DNA of 25,515 bases. It comes from Lachnospiraceae bacterium UBA7012. GTDB lineage: Bacteria > Bacillota > Clostridia > Lachnospirales > Lachnospiraceae. The translations under genes and the position numbers were made by a program. Shown piece by piece: positions 13,217 to 21,395 of this stretch. The stretch spans positions 1 to 25,515 of the forward strand of contig DJXE01000027.1 in NCBI GenBank assembly GCA_002449595.1. Direction: 5' to 3'. Under the pieces are notes generated by a model. It ran no database searches and was not told where the DNA came from. It saw only the letters and a list, made by a program, of their open reading frames with translations. Position 1 is the first letter of the stretch, and each line of letters opens with the position of its first letter.

Positions 13217-14224
13217 TCAGAATGTTCCGGAAGGCGCCGGCTGCGGCGTGGTCGTCGGCCCGTCGCACCAGAGTTTGCCGTTCTCATCCCAGCCCATGCG
13301 GTCGATACAGACCTGCCGGTTGAAGCCGCCCTCGTCGGACGCAGTGTGGATGTGATAGACGATGAACATCTCTTTTCCGTCGGGTGTCCAGGCGACGGAG
13401 TTGTGGCCGGGGCCGGAGACACGAGGGAAGTCGTCGTGCATGATCGGGTTGTCTTCATACTTGACGAACGGACCCATCGGATCGTCCGCGACCGCGCAGC
13501 CGATCGCGTAGTATCTTTCCTTGAAGAAATTGCCGGAATACATCATGTAGACCTTGCCGTCGTGCACCAGAGTCAGCGGGCCCTCGCACCAGCGCCTGCC
13601 GGTCGTCGGCGCGGACAGGCCTTCCCATTCCTGATCGGGCTTAAGCACACAGACGGGCTCGCCGATGACTTCTGAGAAGTCCGGCGCGACCTTGACGGCG
13701 TAGATGTGGGATTCCTCGTAAGGGCCTACTTTGTGCTTGTAGCAACAGCGGGAATAGTAGAGCGTGATGTTCCCGTCCTCATCGAAAAATACATTGCCTT
13801 TATCGTCCCGGAGCAGGTCGACGTCGATGATCGCATACGGCATCTGGAGAAAAGGTTTTCCTGGTGTCAGATCCTTAAAAGGCCCGGTCGGGCTGTCAGC
13901 CACCGCGCAGCCGAGGCAGTAGTTCTCCTCCTCGTTGTTCGGATTGACCTTATAGTGCGCGCTGTACATGAAATAGAATTTGCCGTTCACTTCATAGCAT
14001 TCCGGAGCCCAGAAATCCCGCTCGCCCCAGGCGGTCTCATCTGCCCGGTAGCAGTAGCTGAGGTTTTCCCAGTTGACCATGTCGTCGCTCTTCCAGACGA
14101 AGAAGCCGTCCGGAACGCTGCCCGTCGATGCGTACAGATAGTAGTGCCCGTCGGAAGCCCTGAGGACGAACGGATCGCCGATCTCCTTGATATTCAGCGG
14201 ATTGCAATAGGTATTCTGTGCCAT
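13217..14224 (-). CDS. Glycoside hydrolase family 43-type enzyme
   Basis: A 335-residue protein with the five-bladed beta-propeller pattern of GH43 (arabinanases, arabinofuranosidases, beta-xylosidases). The expected catalytic acids are visible: the base D17 in IGDPFVL, the pKa-tuning Asp in AIIDVDLL (D134 or D136), and the acid E214 in WCEGPLTL. WAPE (72-75) and GPGHNS (271-276) are further family landmarks. There is no signal peptide, so it should act in the cytoplasm on imported arabinose- or xylose-containing oligosaccharides; no matching sugar transporter is nearby. The ATG at 14224 follows AAAGGGGG by 6 nt; the longer frame to 14269 lacks a ribosome site. It is transcribed alone from the promoter at 14319-14347. 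Confidence 0.88.
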   Translation of the reverse strand: MAQNTYCNPLNIKEIGDPFVLRASDGHYYLYASTGSVPDGFFVWKSDDMVNWENLSYCYRADETAWGERDFWAPECYEVNGKFYFMYSAHYKVNPNNEEENYCLGCAVADSPTGPFKDLTPGKPFLQMPYAIIDVDLLRDDKGNVFFDEDGNITLYYSRCCYKHKVGPYEESHIYAVKVAPDFSEVIGEPVCVLKPDQEWEGLSAPTTGRRWCEGPLTLVHDGKVYMMYSGNFFKERYYAIGCAVADDPMGPFVKYEDNPIMHDDFPRVSGPGHNSVAWTPDGKEMFIVYHIHTASDEGGFNRQVCIDRMGWDENGKLWCDGPTTTPQPAPSGTF

Positions 14225-14267
14225 TTTTATCCCCCTTTGACCTGTCTGTAGGCGCCGCTGCCGGGGC

Positions 14268-14309
14268 ATGAACCGATGCTGTCGGGATATGAACCGGCGC
14301 GGCTGATTT
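14268..14309. repeat. Two ~21-bp direct repeats in the GH43 leader
   Basis: ATGAACCG at 14268 recurs at 14289 within two imperfect 21-bp copies (about CGGGNNATGAACCGNNGC). They lie in the 5' untranslated region of the GH43 gene. No function is apparent. Confidence 0.4.
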
Positions 14310-14318
14310 CATACTTCC

Positions 14319-14347
14319 ATTCTAAATGGTAATCTCCGCCGGAACAA
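14319..14347 (-). promoter_or_regulatory. Promoter of the GH43 gene with a palindrome over the -10
   Basis: On the minus strand, TTGTTC (complement of 14342-14347) and TAGAAT (complement of 14319-14324) are 17 bp apart. The palindrome CCATT-CTA-AATGG (14317-14329) is centred on the -10 and could be a repressor site. The leader would be about 88 nt. Confidence 0.6.
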
Positions 14348-14388
14348 GCCGGACGACGCCATACCGGAGCGACTTAAGATGTTTTAAT

Positions 14389-14417
14389 TTGCGTGCAGAC
14401 GGAGCCTGTTTTATACT
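14389..14417 (+). promoter_or_regulatory. Promoter of the Mac-like ABC operon
   Basis: TTGCGT (14389-14394) and TATACT (14412-14417) are separated by 17 bp. Transcription would begin near 14424, about 38 nt before the ATPase gene at 14462. Confidence 0.6.
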
Positions 14418-14461
14418 GTTTTTTAATTGCTGAATCGTTTTCGGAAAGGAAAAGAGGCTGT

Positions 14462-15205
14462 ATGCGGCCACTGGTTGAGATCGTTGATCTTTCCAAAATT
14501 TATAACGAAGGAGAAGGCGACGGCGAAGTCCGCGCGCTGGACCACGTGAGCCTGAAGGTGGACGAGGGGGAATTCGTCGCGATCATCGGGCAGTCCGGCT
14601 CCGGCAAGTCGACGCTCATGAATATGCTCGGCTGCCTTGACGTGCCGACGAGCGGCAAGTATTTCCTCGACGGGGAGGACGTCTCGAACCTGTCGGACAA
14701 TGAGCTTTCCGACATCAGGAACCAGGAAATCGGATTTGTCTTTCAGGGATTCAACCTGATCGCATCCCTGACAGCGCTGGAAAACGTCGAGCTGCCTCTG
14801 ATCTACCGCGGCGTCCCGAGGAGAGAGCGTCTGGAGCTCGCGAACCGGGCGCTGGAGCGTGTGGGACTCGGCCAGCGCAAATCGCACCTCCCGGCGGAAA
14901 TGTCAGGCGGCCAGCAGCAGCGCGTCGCAATTGCGCGCGCGATCGCGCAGGCGCCGCCGGTGATCCTTGCCGACGAGCCGACGGGCAACCTCGATTCCGG
15001 CTCGAGCCGCGATATCATCAACGTCATTCGGAAGCTCCACGCGGAGGGACGAACCGTGATCCTGATCACGCACGATCCCGAAGTCGCCGCGAAGGCGCGC
15101 CGTATCGTGACGATCAGCGACGGCCATATTGTGAGCGACGTGATGAACGATGCCTTCGTACCGTACGGCGAAGATAACCATACAGCTGAGGAAACACAGA
15201 TATGA
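14462..15205 (+). CDS. MacB/LolD-type ABC transporter ATPase
   Basis: A 247-residue ATPase of the type that pairs with FtsX-like permeases. Walker A GQSGSGKST (43-51), Q-loop VFQGFNLI (93-100), signature MSGGQQQRVAIARAIA (147-162), Walker B VILADEPTGNLD (167-178) and the ITHD switch His near residue 208 are intact. The PTGNLD form is diagnostic of this class. It would energise the permease encoded two genes downstream, in a mechanotransmission mode known from MacB and related systems. The start at 14462 lies after an AGAGG-containing stretch and below a good promoter. Its stop overlaps the adaptor gene start as ATGA, a sign of coupled translation. Confidence 0.92.
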   Translation: MRPLVEIVDLSKIYNEGEGDGEVRALDHVSLKVDEGEFVAIIGQSGSGKSTLMNMLGCLDVPTSGKYFLDGEDVSNLSDNELSDIRNQEIGFVFQGFNLIASLTALENVELPLIYRGVPRRERLELANRALERVGLGQRKSHLPAEMSGGQQQRVAIARAIAQAPPVILADEPTGNLDSGSSRDIINVIRKLHAEGRTVILITHDPEVAAKARRIVTISDGHIVSDVMNDAFVPYGEDNHTAEETQI

Positions 15206-16926
15206 GTGAAGATAATCTTGAGATCGTTGACCTGGACAGCCTGGACAGCGGGAAACAGGAAGAGCAAGCCTTGAACGAGACCGAGGCCGTCGAGACACGC
15301 ACGGATGACGTTCTGGACTCTTTCCGGAAGAATCTGCCGGATCAGGAAGACAAGGAAGAGGGCAGAAGGTGGGCTGAAGACAGAAGCAGCAGACGCGGCG
15401 GAAGAGGCGCAAGGGGAAAGAACCGGCGGAAAAAGCGGAAGATCTGGCCCTTCGTGCTTGGAGCTGTGTTGGCCGTAGGGGCAGTGCTTTTCATATTATA
15501 CAGGCTGAATGCGGCAAGAGGACCGGCCGCCGTCGCGGTCTACACCGTGGACAAGCAGGATATCGTGCAGTCGGTGCAGATCAGCGGTACGGTCGTGACG
15601 GGTGAGGAGAAGACGTATTTCTCAGGCGTTTCGGTGCCGGTTGAGTCGCTGGCGGTTGTGGCAGGCGACCACGTGACGGAGGGGCAGACGCTGCTGACGT
15701 TTTCGACGGAGAGGCTTGATTTCACGAAGACGCAGGCGGAGCTCAAGGAGTCGGCCGCCAACGGCGATTACAGCAGTTCGATGACCAAGGACGCGAAGAG
15801 CTCGGCGGACCTCGCCGAGGCGAACGCGAGGCTGCCCCAGCTCGAGCAGGAGATCTGGGCGGTACAGGAGACGATCGACCAGTACAACATCATGATCGAG
15901 GAAAAGCAGCGCCGCATGGCAGCGACGGGCATGGAGCTGCAGAAAGCACTGATCGAGGCGACGCCCGGAACGGACGAATACCAGAAACTGCAGCTGCTCG
16001 TGCAGGAGAATTCCTACGCGCAGCAGAACGACCAGGAAGTCGCCGACTGGAAGACGAACGTCAATGACATGCAGCAGCTCCTGAGCGACCTTAAGACCGA
16101 GAAGTCCGAAATGGATGCGAAGAAGTCTTCCGGCGAGGCGGGAACGCTGAACGCCGGCGCGAAGCAGTCGCTCTCCGCAAACCAGCAGCAGAACGTGCTG
16201 TCGGCGGAGGACACGATCTCGTCGGTCACGGAGGCGCAGACGGGCGTCGTCGCCGAATTTGACGGCGTCGTCACGAAGACCAGCGTCGTGGAAGGCCAGA
16301 CCGTGCAGCAGGGGACCGAGCTGATGACCATCGCGAGCACGGAGGATGTCCGCGTCGAGATCCAGATCACAAAGAACGACCTCAGCAGGATCCGCGAGGG
16401 CCAGCACGTCGTCGTGACGATCGCGGGCGAGGATTTCGAGGGCGAAGTGAGCAGGATCTCCGGCACCGCGACGCGCAACAGCAACAACGTGCCAGTCGTC
16501 GCCGCGCAGATCACTCTGAAGAACCCGAACAGCAGCGTGATCCTCGGCGTCGAGGCCAACAACGTGATCGAGATCGGCACCGCGAAGGACGCCATCGTGC
16601 TGCCTTACGAATACGTCAACACTGATACCGACGGAGACTTTGTGTACGTCGTGGAAAACGGCCTCATCCACCGCCGCCCCATCACGGTCGGCCTCATGTC
16701 GGAATCCATGATCGAGATCTCGGAGGGACTTTCCGCGGGCGAGCTCGTGGCGGAAGAAATTCCGGTGGGCGTCGAGGAAGGCGGCGCGGTGACAGCGATT
16801 CCTGCGGATCAGTTCGAGAGCAGTGCTGCGGCGCCGGCGCAGGAGGGCTCTGAGGAGTCGCAGGATTCCGAAGACACGTCTGAAGAGAATGCAGTGACGC
16901 CGATTCCGGAGGAGGAGGCGGGCTGA
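15202..16926 (+). CDS. MacA/HlyD-family efflux adaptor protein
   Basis: A 574-residue membrane-anchored adaptor. Residues 1-80 are an unusually long, charged cytoplasmic tail: acidic first, then Arg/Lys/Gly-rich at 62-80. One TM helix follows (81-100). The outer part starts with a beta region and half a lipoyl domain (about 145-170, VTEGQTLLTF). A long Gln/Lys/Glu-rich coiled-coil hairpin (~175-345) comes next, then the second lipoyl half (VVEGQTVQQGTELMTI, ~358-373), a beta-barrel domain and an acidic C-terminal tail (Glu/Ser-rich, last ~35 residues). In Gram-positive bacteria such adaptors work with MacB-like permeases to export peptides or drugs across the membrane. The substrate is unknown; no precursor peptide or two-component system is adjacent. 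Confidence 0.88.
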   Translation: MSEDNLEIVDLDSLDSGKQEEQALNETEAVETRTDDVLDSFRKNLPDQEDKEEGRRWAEDRSSRRGGRGARGKNRRKKRKIWPFVLGAVLAVGAVLFILYRLNAARGPAAVAVYTVDKQDIVQSVQISGTVVTGEEKTYFSGVSVPVESLAVVAGDHVTEGQTLLTFSTERLDFTKTQAELKESAANGDYSSSMTKDAKSSADLAEANARLPQLEQEIWAVQETIDQYNIMIEEKQRRMAATGMELQKALIEATPGTDEYQKLQLLVQENSYAQQNDQEVADWKTNVNDMQQLLSDLKTEKSEMDAKKSSGEAGTLNAGAKQSLSANQQQNVLSAEDTISSVTEAQTGVVAEFDGVVTKTSVVEGQTVQQGTELMTIASTEDVRVEIQITKNDLSRIREGQHVVVTIAGEDFEGEVSRISGTATRNSNNVPVVAAQITLKNPNSSVILGVEANNVIEIGTAKDAIVLPYEYVNTDTDGDFVYVVENGLIHRRPITVGLMSESMIEISEGLSAGELVAEEIPVGVEEGGAVTAIPADQFESSAAAPAQEGSEESQDSEDTSEENAVTPIPEEEAG

Positions 16927-16937
16927 GAAGCGAACGC

Positions 16938-18149
16938 ATGGGACAGATCGTCGAATACATAAAAATCGCCCTGATGAACATCAGGCACAATAAAGGAAGA
17001 TCGATCCTCACGATGCTCGGCATCATCATCGGCATTGCGTCCGTGATCATGATCATTTCCGTCGGCAACGGCCTGCACAATTCCGTGAGCGGGGAGCTGA
17101 ATTCCATTGCCGGCGGGCAGATCTATGTCTCCATTTCGGACCAGGAGTCGGGCAAGGAGTTCACGCAGGCGGACATCGAAGCCGTGAAGGAAAACGTCGA
17201 GCACGTCGCGGGCGCATGGCAGCCCAGCATTTCGCTCGTGGGAACCGTCACGAGCCGCAAGTCGGACCTCCGGTGCTACGCTGACGGCGGCAGTCCGGAC
17301 ATGGATCTGGGCATGTCCGATCCAATCATCGAAGGGCGCTACTACACCGACCTCGACGTGGAGCGGGTCACCCCCGTCTGCATTATGCATGAGAGTGATG
17401 CGAAAAAGCTTTTCGGCTCTGCTGACGTCATTGGCATGCAGGTGGAACTGAACGCGCTCGGCGTCAGCTGCCCGCTGCGCATTATCGGCATCCGACAGGA
17501 TTCCTCCTCGCAGTTCATCAGCCAGCTCGAGGGGACGGACATGATCGAGCTCGAGCTGCCGTACTCGGTGGTGGGGCAGTATTTCGGCTTTGACACGGAG
17601 ACGTTTAACGGCATGTATATCTACGCCGAGCCGGAGTACGTGTCCGACGTCGCGGCGAAGAGCGTGCTCTTTCTCTCGAACCGCCTCGGCCTGCGGGGCA
17701 AGGGCGCGATCCGGATGCAGAGCTTCGCGGACGTCGAGAGCCAGATGAACGGAATCATGAACACGATCACCACATTTATCGCGCTGGTTGCGGCGATCTC
17801 GCTGCTCGTCGGCGGCATCGGCGTCATGAACATCATGCTCGTCTCCGTCACAGAGCGGACGCGCGAGATCGGCATCCGCAAATCCCTCGGCGCCCGGACC
17901 GGCTCGATCCTCACGCAGTTCCTCGCTGAGGCCGCCATCATCACTTCGCTGGGCGGCATCATCGGCATCATCATTGGATTCCTCGGGGCCAACATCATCT
18001 GCAGAGTCATCGGCTTCGAAGCCTCCATCAGTCCGATGGTGGTGCTGGTGACGGTGCTGTTTTCGTCGGCGGTCGGCATCTTCTTCGGAATCTACCCGGC
18101 ACGCAAGGCCGCCCGCCTGAGTCCCATCGAGGCGCTGCGGCATGAGTGA
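16938..18149 (+). CDS. MacB-type FtsX-family ABC permease
   Basis: A 403-residue permease with the standard layout. TM1 (about 22-45, LTMLGIIIGIASVIMIISVG) is followed by an extracytoplasmic MacB-like domain (~50-270). Three C-terminal TM helices follow, with the conserved GGIGVMNIMLVSVTERTREIGIRKSLGA stretch in between, beginning near 293; it ends IYPARKAARLSPIEALRHE. No ATPase domain is fused, so it relies on the ATPase gene upstream. It starts 11 nt after the adaptor gene and is the last gene of the operon before the terminator at 18189. Function is with the two preceding genes: efflux of an unknown compound, or antimicrobial-peptide resistance. Confidence 0.92.
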   Translation: MGQIVEYIKIALMNIRHNKGRSILTMLGIIIGIASVIMIISVGNGLHNSVSGELNSIAGGQIYVSISDQESGKEFTQADIEAVKENVEHVAGAWQPSISLVGTVTSRKSDLRCYADGGSPDMDLGMSDPIIEGRYYTDLDVERVTPVCIMHESDAKKLFGSADVIGMQVELNALGVSCPLRIIGIRQDSSSQFISQLEGTDMIELELPYSVVGQYFGFDTETFNGMYIYAEPEYVSDVAAKSVLFLSNRLGLRGKGAIRMQSFADVESQMNGIMNTITTFIALVAAISLLVGGIGVMNIMLVSVTERTREIGIRKSLGARTGSILTQFLAEAAIITSLGGIIGIIIGFLGANIICRVIGFEASISPMVVLVTVLFSSAVGIFFGIYPARKAARLSPIEALRHE

Positions 18150-18188
18150 GCGATCGTAACAGGTCCGCTCGTGAATATGGTAGAATAT

Positions 18189-18222
18189 GTCTGTCGCCGG
18201 ACTCCGGCGGCAGACTTCTTTT
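18189..18222 (+). terminator. Rho-independent terminator of the Mac-like operon
   Basis: GTCTGTCGCCGG (18189-18200) pairs with CCGGCGGCAGAC (18204-18215) around an ACT loop with one T-G wobble. TTCTTTT follows. Confidence 0.85.
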
Positions 18223-18320
18223 ACGCTGGCGATAAAGCCAAATGCGCTGGTTATGCTTGCGTGAGGCTGCATATGAGGCTGGCGATTGCGGCGATAGTTG
18301 GATGATTAATTTGGTTTCGT

Positions 18321-18764
18321 ATGAATAATACAGTTTTTGAGAGTTTCAGCAGTGAGGATACCCGGAAGACCGGATACGAGCTCGGAAGAGTGGCTAAGCC
18401 GGGGCAGATCTATGCATTGGATGGAGATCTCGGCGTGGGCAAGACCGTCTTCACGAAGGGATTTGCGGAAGGACTTGGCGTCACGGAGAAAGTGAATTCG
18501 CCGACCTTCACGATCATGCAGATGTACGACAGCGGGCGGCTGCGGCTGTGCCATTTTGACGTGTATCGCATCGAGGATCCGGAGGAAATGTGGGAGGTCG
18601 GCCTCGACGAGTACCTCGGCTCCGACGCGGTGTGCCTCATCGAGTGGGCGGACCAGATCGCGGAGCTGCTGCCGCCGGAGACCATTCGCGTGAAGATCGA
18701 GAAGGATCTTTCGCGTGGGCTCGACTTTCGAAGAATTACGATAGTACAGCCGGAGAACAACTGA
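18321..18764 (+). CDS. tsaE: tRNA t6A synthesis ATPase TsaE
   Basis: A 147-residue P-loop ATPase of the usual length. Walker A GDLGVGKT (35-42), NSPTF (59-63), HFDVYRI (78-84) and the Walker B-like LIEWAD (106-111) are all conserved. TsaE works with TsaB and TsaD to transfer the threonylcarbamoyl group to A37 of ANN-decoding tRNAs; its ATP hydrolysis resets the TsaBD complex. The ribosome site is not obvious. Transcription must begin in the 98 bp after the preceding terminator, where I see no strong promoter. It heads a run of five genes in one direction. Confidence 0.93.
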   Translation: MNNTVFESFSSEDTRKTGYELGRVAKPGQIYALDGDLGVGKTVFTKGFAEGLGVTEKVNSPTFTIMQMYDSGRLRLCHFDVYRIEDPEEMWEVGLDEYLGSDAVCLIEWADQIAELLPPETIRVKIEKDLSRGLDFRRITIVQPENN

Positions 18765-18870
18765 TCGGAGTACTAGAATATGAGAGAAGCTGGTCTGTGA
18801 GGAACAGCAGAGAATGATTATCTGCGGACCAAAAGGTTCCACGGTCAGAAACAGGAAAGAAGACAGAGAG

Positions 18871-19845
18871 ATGAAGATATTAGCCATTGAGGCATCCGGC
18901 CTCGTTGCGGGATGCGCGGTGCTCGACGGAGAGATCCTGTCGGCGGATTACAATATTCAGCATAAGAAGACGCACTCACAGAGCCTTGTTCCGATGATGG
19001 ATGAGGTGCGGACGATGCTCGGAATGGAGCTTGATACGGTGGATGCGATCGCGCTTTCCGGCGGGCCGGGGTCTTTCACGGGACTTCGGATCGGCGCGGC
19101 GACGGCGAAGGGACTCGGCCTTGCGCTGAACGCACCACTGATTCCGGTGCCTACGGTCGATGCGATCGCCTACAATCTGTATGGGACGGACGCGCTTGTC
19201 TGCCCGCTCATGGACGCGCGCAGGCAGCAGACGTATACGGGGCTTTTCCGGTGGGAGAGCGGCGACGCGGCAGCAGGTGCTGTTCAGAGCGCGGAAGCAG
19301 CGGAAGCAGACGGAGCGGGCGCGGGATCGTCGAATGATTCGGCGCAGGAATCCTTCCTGAAAGAACCCCGCATGATCACAGTTCTTCCGCAGTGTGCGGT
19401 CAGCATCGATGAGATCGCGGAGAAGATCAATGAGCTTCGTCCTGAGAAGGTGATCTTCCTTGGCGACGGCGTGCCGGTCTTCCGCGAACGGCTGAAAGAG
19501 TTGATGCGCGTGCCGTATTCCTTTGCGCCGGCGCACCTTGCGAGACAGCGCGCGGCAGCGGTAGCGGCCCTCGCGATGCAGAAATGGAACGAGCAGGGAG
19601 AAGCTTGCTTTGTGTTGGCGGATGATTTCCGGCCGGAGTATCTGCGCCTGTCCCAGGCGGAGCGCGAGCGCGCGGCGGCAGAAGCGAGAGAGAAAGCCGC
19701 GGCGGAAGAGAAAGCTGTAGCAAAACAGAGCGCGGCAACCGAAGCCGAAGAAAAGGGCGCGGCGGAACAGAGCGCGACCGGCGAGGCTGTCGGAAGCGAA
19801 GGACATGCAACAGCCAGCGAGGCTGCGGGGACTTCACAGTCATGA
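18871..19845 (+). CDS. tsaB: tRNA t6A synthesis protein TsaB, with an insert and an Ala/Glu/Lys-rich tail
   Basis: 324 residues against about 230-240 for typical TsaB. The N-terminal ASKHA-like fold is clear: MKILAIEAS (1-9), THSQSLVPM (34-42), SGGPGSFTGLRIG (63-75) and DARRQQ.Y (115-122). TsaB is the inactive scaffold partner that dimerises with TsaD. Two additions stand out: an Ala/Ser/Glu/Asp-rich insert at ~130-163, and a C-terminal tail (262-324) of Ala, Glu, Lys and Ser with heptad-like EAREKAAAEE patterns, probably helical or disordered. FRPEYLRLSQAE (253-264) marks the normal C-terminus. The ATG at 18871 is preferred to 18814 because MKILAIE is the family start. It overlaps rimI by ATGA. 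Confidence 0.92.
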   Translation: MKILAIEASGLVAGCAVLDGEILSADYNIQHKKTHSQSLVPMMDEVRTMLGMELDTVDAIALSGGPGSFTGLRIGAATAKGLGLALNAPLIPVPTVDAIAYNLYGTDALVCPLMDARRQQTYTGLFRWESGDAAAGAVQSAEAAEADGAGAGSSNDSAQESFLKEPRMITVLPQCAVSIDEIAEKINELRPEKVIFLGDGVPVFRERLKELMRVPYSFAPAHLARQRAAAVAALAMQKWNEQGEACFVLADDFRPEYLRLSQAERERAAAEAREKAAAEEKAVAKQSAATEAEEKGAAEQSATGEAVGSEGHATASEAAGTSQS

Positions 19846-20294
19846 TCCACGTACGGCGAATGACAGCGGACGATCTGCCGCAAGTTCTTGAGATTGAGCG
19901 TATCTGCTTTTCTGAGCCGTGGTCGGAAGACGTGTACCGCGCGACGCTGCTTCTTCCATATGCTGATTATTACGTGGCGGAAGTGGATGAGGGCGCGGTG
20001 ATCGTCGGCACCTGCGGCGTCAGAAGGATTGCAGGCTGCGGCGAGATCACAAATGTTGCCGTGCTTCCTGAGCACCGGGGCTTCGGGATTGCGCGAAGAA
20101 TGCTGGAAGTGCTGATCGCAGAAGCAGCGCAGCAGGAAGTCGCGGAATTCACGCTCGAAGTTCGTGCAGGAAATGTGCCTGCGATCCGCACTTACGAACA
20201 TCTCGGCTTCCGCACGGAGGGCGTCCGCCCCGGCTTCTATGAAGAGCCGAAAGAGGACGCACTCATCATGTGGCGAAGGCCATCCGAAATCTAG
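19842..20294 (+). CDS. rimI: Ribosomal protein S18 alanine N-acetyltransferase RimI
   Basis: A 150-residue GNAT acetyltransferase. The acetyl-CoA site is NVAVLPEHRGFGIARRML (71-88) with the R-G-x-G-x-A pattern. FSEPWSED (23-30) and the C-terminal NVPAIRTYEHLGFRTEGVRPGFY (111-133) are typical of RimI, which acetylates the N-terminal alanine of S18. It overlaps tsaB by 4 nt. A tsaB-rimI pair next to tsaD is a common arrangement in Gram-positives. Confidence 0.92.
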   Translation: MIHVRRMTADDLPQVLEIERICFSEPWSEDVYRATLLLPYADYYVAEVDEGAVIVGTCGVRRIAGCGEITNVAVLPEHRGFGIARRMLEVLIAEAAQQEVAEFTLEVRAGNVPAIRTYEHLGFRTEGVRPGFYEEPKEDALIMWRRPSEI

Positions 20295-20311
20295 AAAAGG
20301 ACATCCTGCAT

Positions 20312-21244
20312 ATGCTAGACGTTTGCCTGCTTGGCTGCGGCGGAATGATGCCGCTGCCTTACAGATACCTGACATCACTGCTCGTTCGCTACAACGGCAG
20401 CAGCATTCTTGTCGACTGCGGGGAGGGGACGCAGGTCGCGCTGAAAAAGCGCGGATGGAGCCCCAAGCCGATCGACTACATGCTTTTTACGCACTATCAT
20501 GCGGATCACATTTCCGGGCTGCCGGGCATGCTGCTCACGATGGGCAATGCCGAGCGGACGGAACCGCTCACGATGATCGGCCCGAAAGGTCTCGAGCGCG
20601 TCGTGACCGCGCTGCGTGCCATTGCGCCGGAGCTTCCGTTTGAGATTCGGTTCATTGAGCTCAGCGGGCAGGAGAACCGCTTCGAGTTCCCGAACCTGCC
20701 GGACCTGCACATCGATGCCTTCCGGGTGAATCATAATGTGATTTGCTATGGGTACAGCTTTTCGCTGGATCGGAAAGGGAAATTTGATCCGGCGGCAGCT
20801 GAGGCGCTCGCAATCCCGAAGCCGCTCTGGGGCAGGCTCCAGCGCGGGGAGACGGTGGAGACGGAGGCGGGGACGTTCGTGCCGGAGCAGGTGATGGGGG
20901 CGCCGCGCCGCGGGCTGAAGCTCACCTACACGACGGACACGCGGCCGTGCGACTCGATCGTGCGCTTCGCGGAGGGGGCGGACCTGTTCATCTGCGAGGG
21001 CATGTACGGCGAAAAGGACAAGATCGCCAAAGCCAGGGAGCACCGGCACATGACGTTTTGCGAGGCGGCGGAGCTGGCGAAGAAGGCGCAGGTGAAGGAG
21101 ATGTGGCTCACGCACTTCAGTCCGTCGCTGATCCGCGCGGATGAGTTTATGGGGGATGTGCGGGAGATCTTCCCGAACAGCTTTCCGGGGAAGGACGGGA
21201 AGACGACGGTGCTGAGATTTGAAGATCAGGACGGGAAGGAGTGA
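20312..21244 (+). CDS. rnz: Ribonuclease Z-type metallo-beta-lactamase-fold enzyme
   Basis: A 310-residue protein, the usual short RNase Z length. The metal motif THYHADH (60-66), LVDCGEGTQ (33-41), a TTDTRPCDS block (~207-215), HRHMTFCEA (~250) and LTHFSPSL near the C-terminus match tRNA 3' endonucleases and their close relatives. Its first strand reads [13 protein letters not shown] where classical RNase Z has a TGG-S-P-T-P-R type sequence, so it is a variant subgroup. It probably trims tRNA 3' ends but another phosphodiesterase activity is possible. The ATG at 20312 follows AAAAGG by 11 nt and leaves 17 nt after rimI; the longer frame from 20270 would overlap rimI. Confidence 0.85.
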   Translation: MLDVCLLGCGGMMPLPYRYLTSLLVRYNGSSILVDCGEGTQVALKKRGWSPKPIDYMLFTHYHADHISGLPGMLLTMGNAERTEPLTMIGPKGLERVVTALRAIAPELPFEIRFIELSGQENRFEFPNLPDLHIDAFRVNHNVICYGYSFSLDRKGKFDPAAAEALAIPKPLWGRLQRGETVETEAGTFVPEQVMGAPRRGLKLTYTTDTRPCDSIVRFAEGADLFICEGMYGEKDKIAKAREHRHMTFCEAAELAKKAQVKEMWLTHFSPSLIRADEFMGDVREIFPNSFPGKDGKTTVLRFEDQDGKE

Positions 21245-21341
21245 GCACTCGCTTTCCGAAGTGATACGCAGGGTAGAGCATTTGCATTCTACGGTAATTC
21301 GCGAGGCAGAGCATCCGCATTCCGAAGTGACAAGTAACATA
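21243..21341. repeat. Three tandem 33-bp repeats upstream of tsaD
   Basis: Units begin at 21243, 21276 and 21309, each opening with GAGCA and sharing GAGCAYYYGCWTTCYRMRGTRAY. Because 33 is divisible by three, both strands remain open across them; on the plus strand they would give three 11-residue repeats ([11 protein letters not shown] type) in frame with tsaD. I treat them as intergenic. Confidence 0.75.
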
Positions 21342-21351
21342 ATTAATAAGC

Positions 21352-21369
21352 CCCGGGAACACTCCCGGG
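21352..21369 (+). other. GC-rich hairpin before tsaD
   Basis: CCCGGGA (21352-21358) and TCCCGGG (21363-21369) form a 7-bp perfect stem with an ACAC loop, 14 nt before the tsaD ribosome site. No T tract follows, so it is not a normal terminator. It could slow transcription or protect the tsaD message. Confidence 0.45.
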
Positions 21370-21395
21370 AGAATCATAAATTGAGAGGCTTTCAC

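Noticed and set aside
18177..18305. 42-codon frame between the Mac-like operon and tsaE
   Set aside because: It starts before and runs through the strong terminator at 18189-18222 and has no ribosome site.
21219..21395. N-terminal extension of TsaD through the 33-bp repeats
   Set aside because: The ATG at 21396 has a good ribosome site and gives the standard family N-terminus; the ATG at 21219 lies inside rnz without one.
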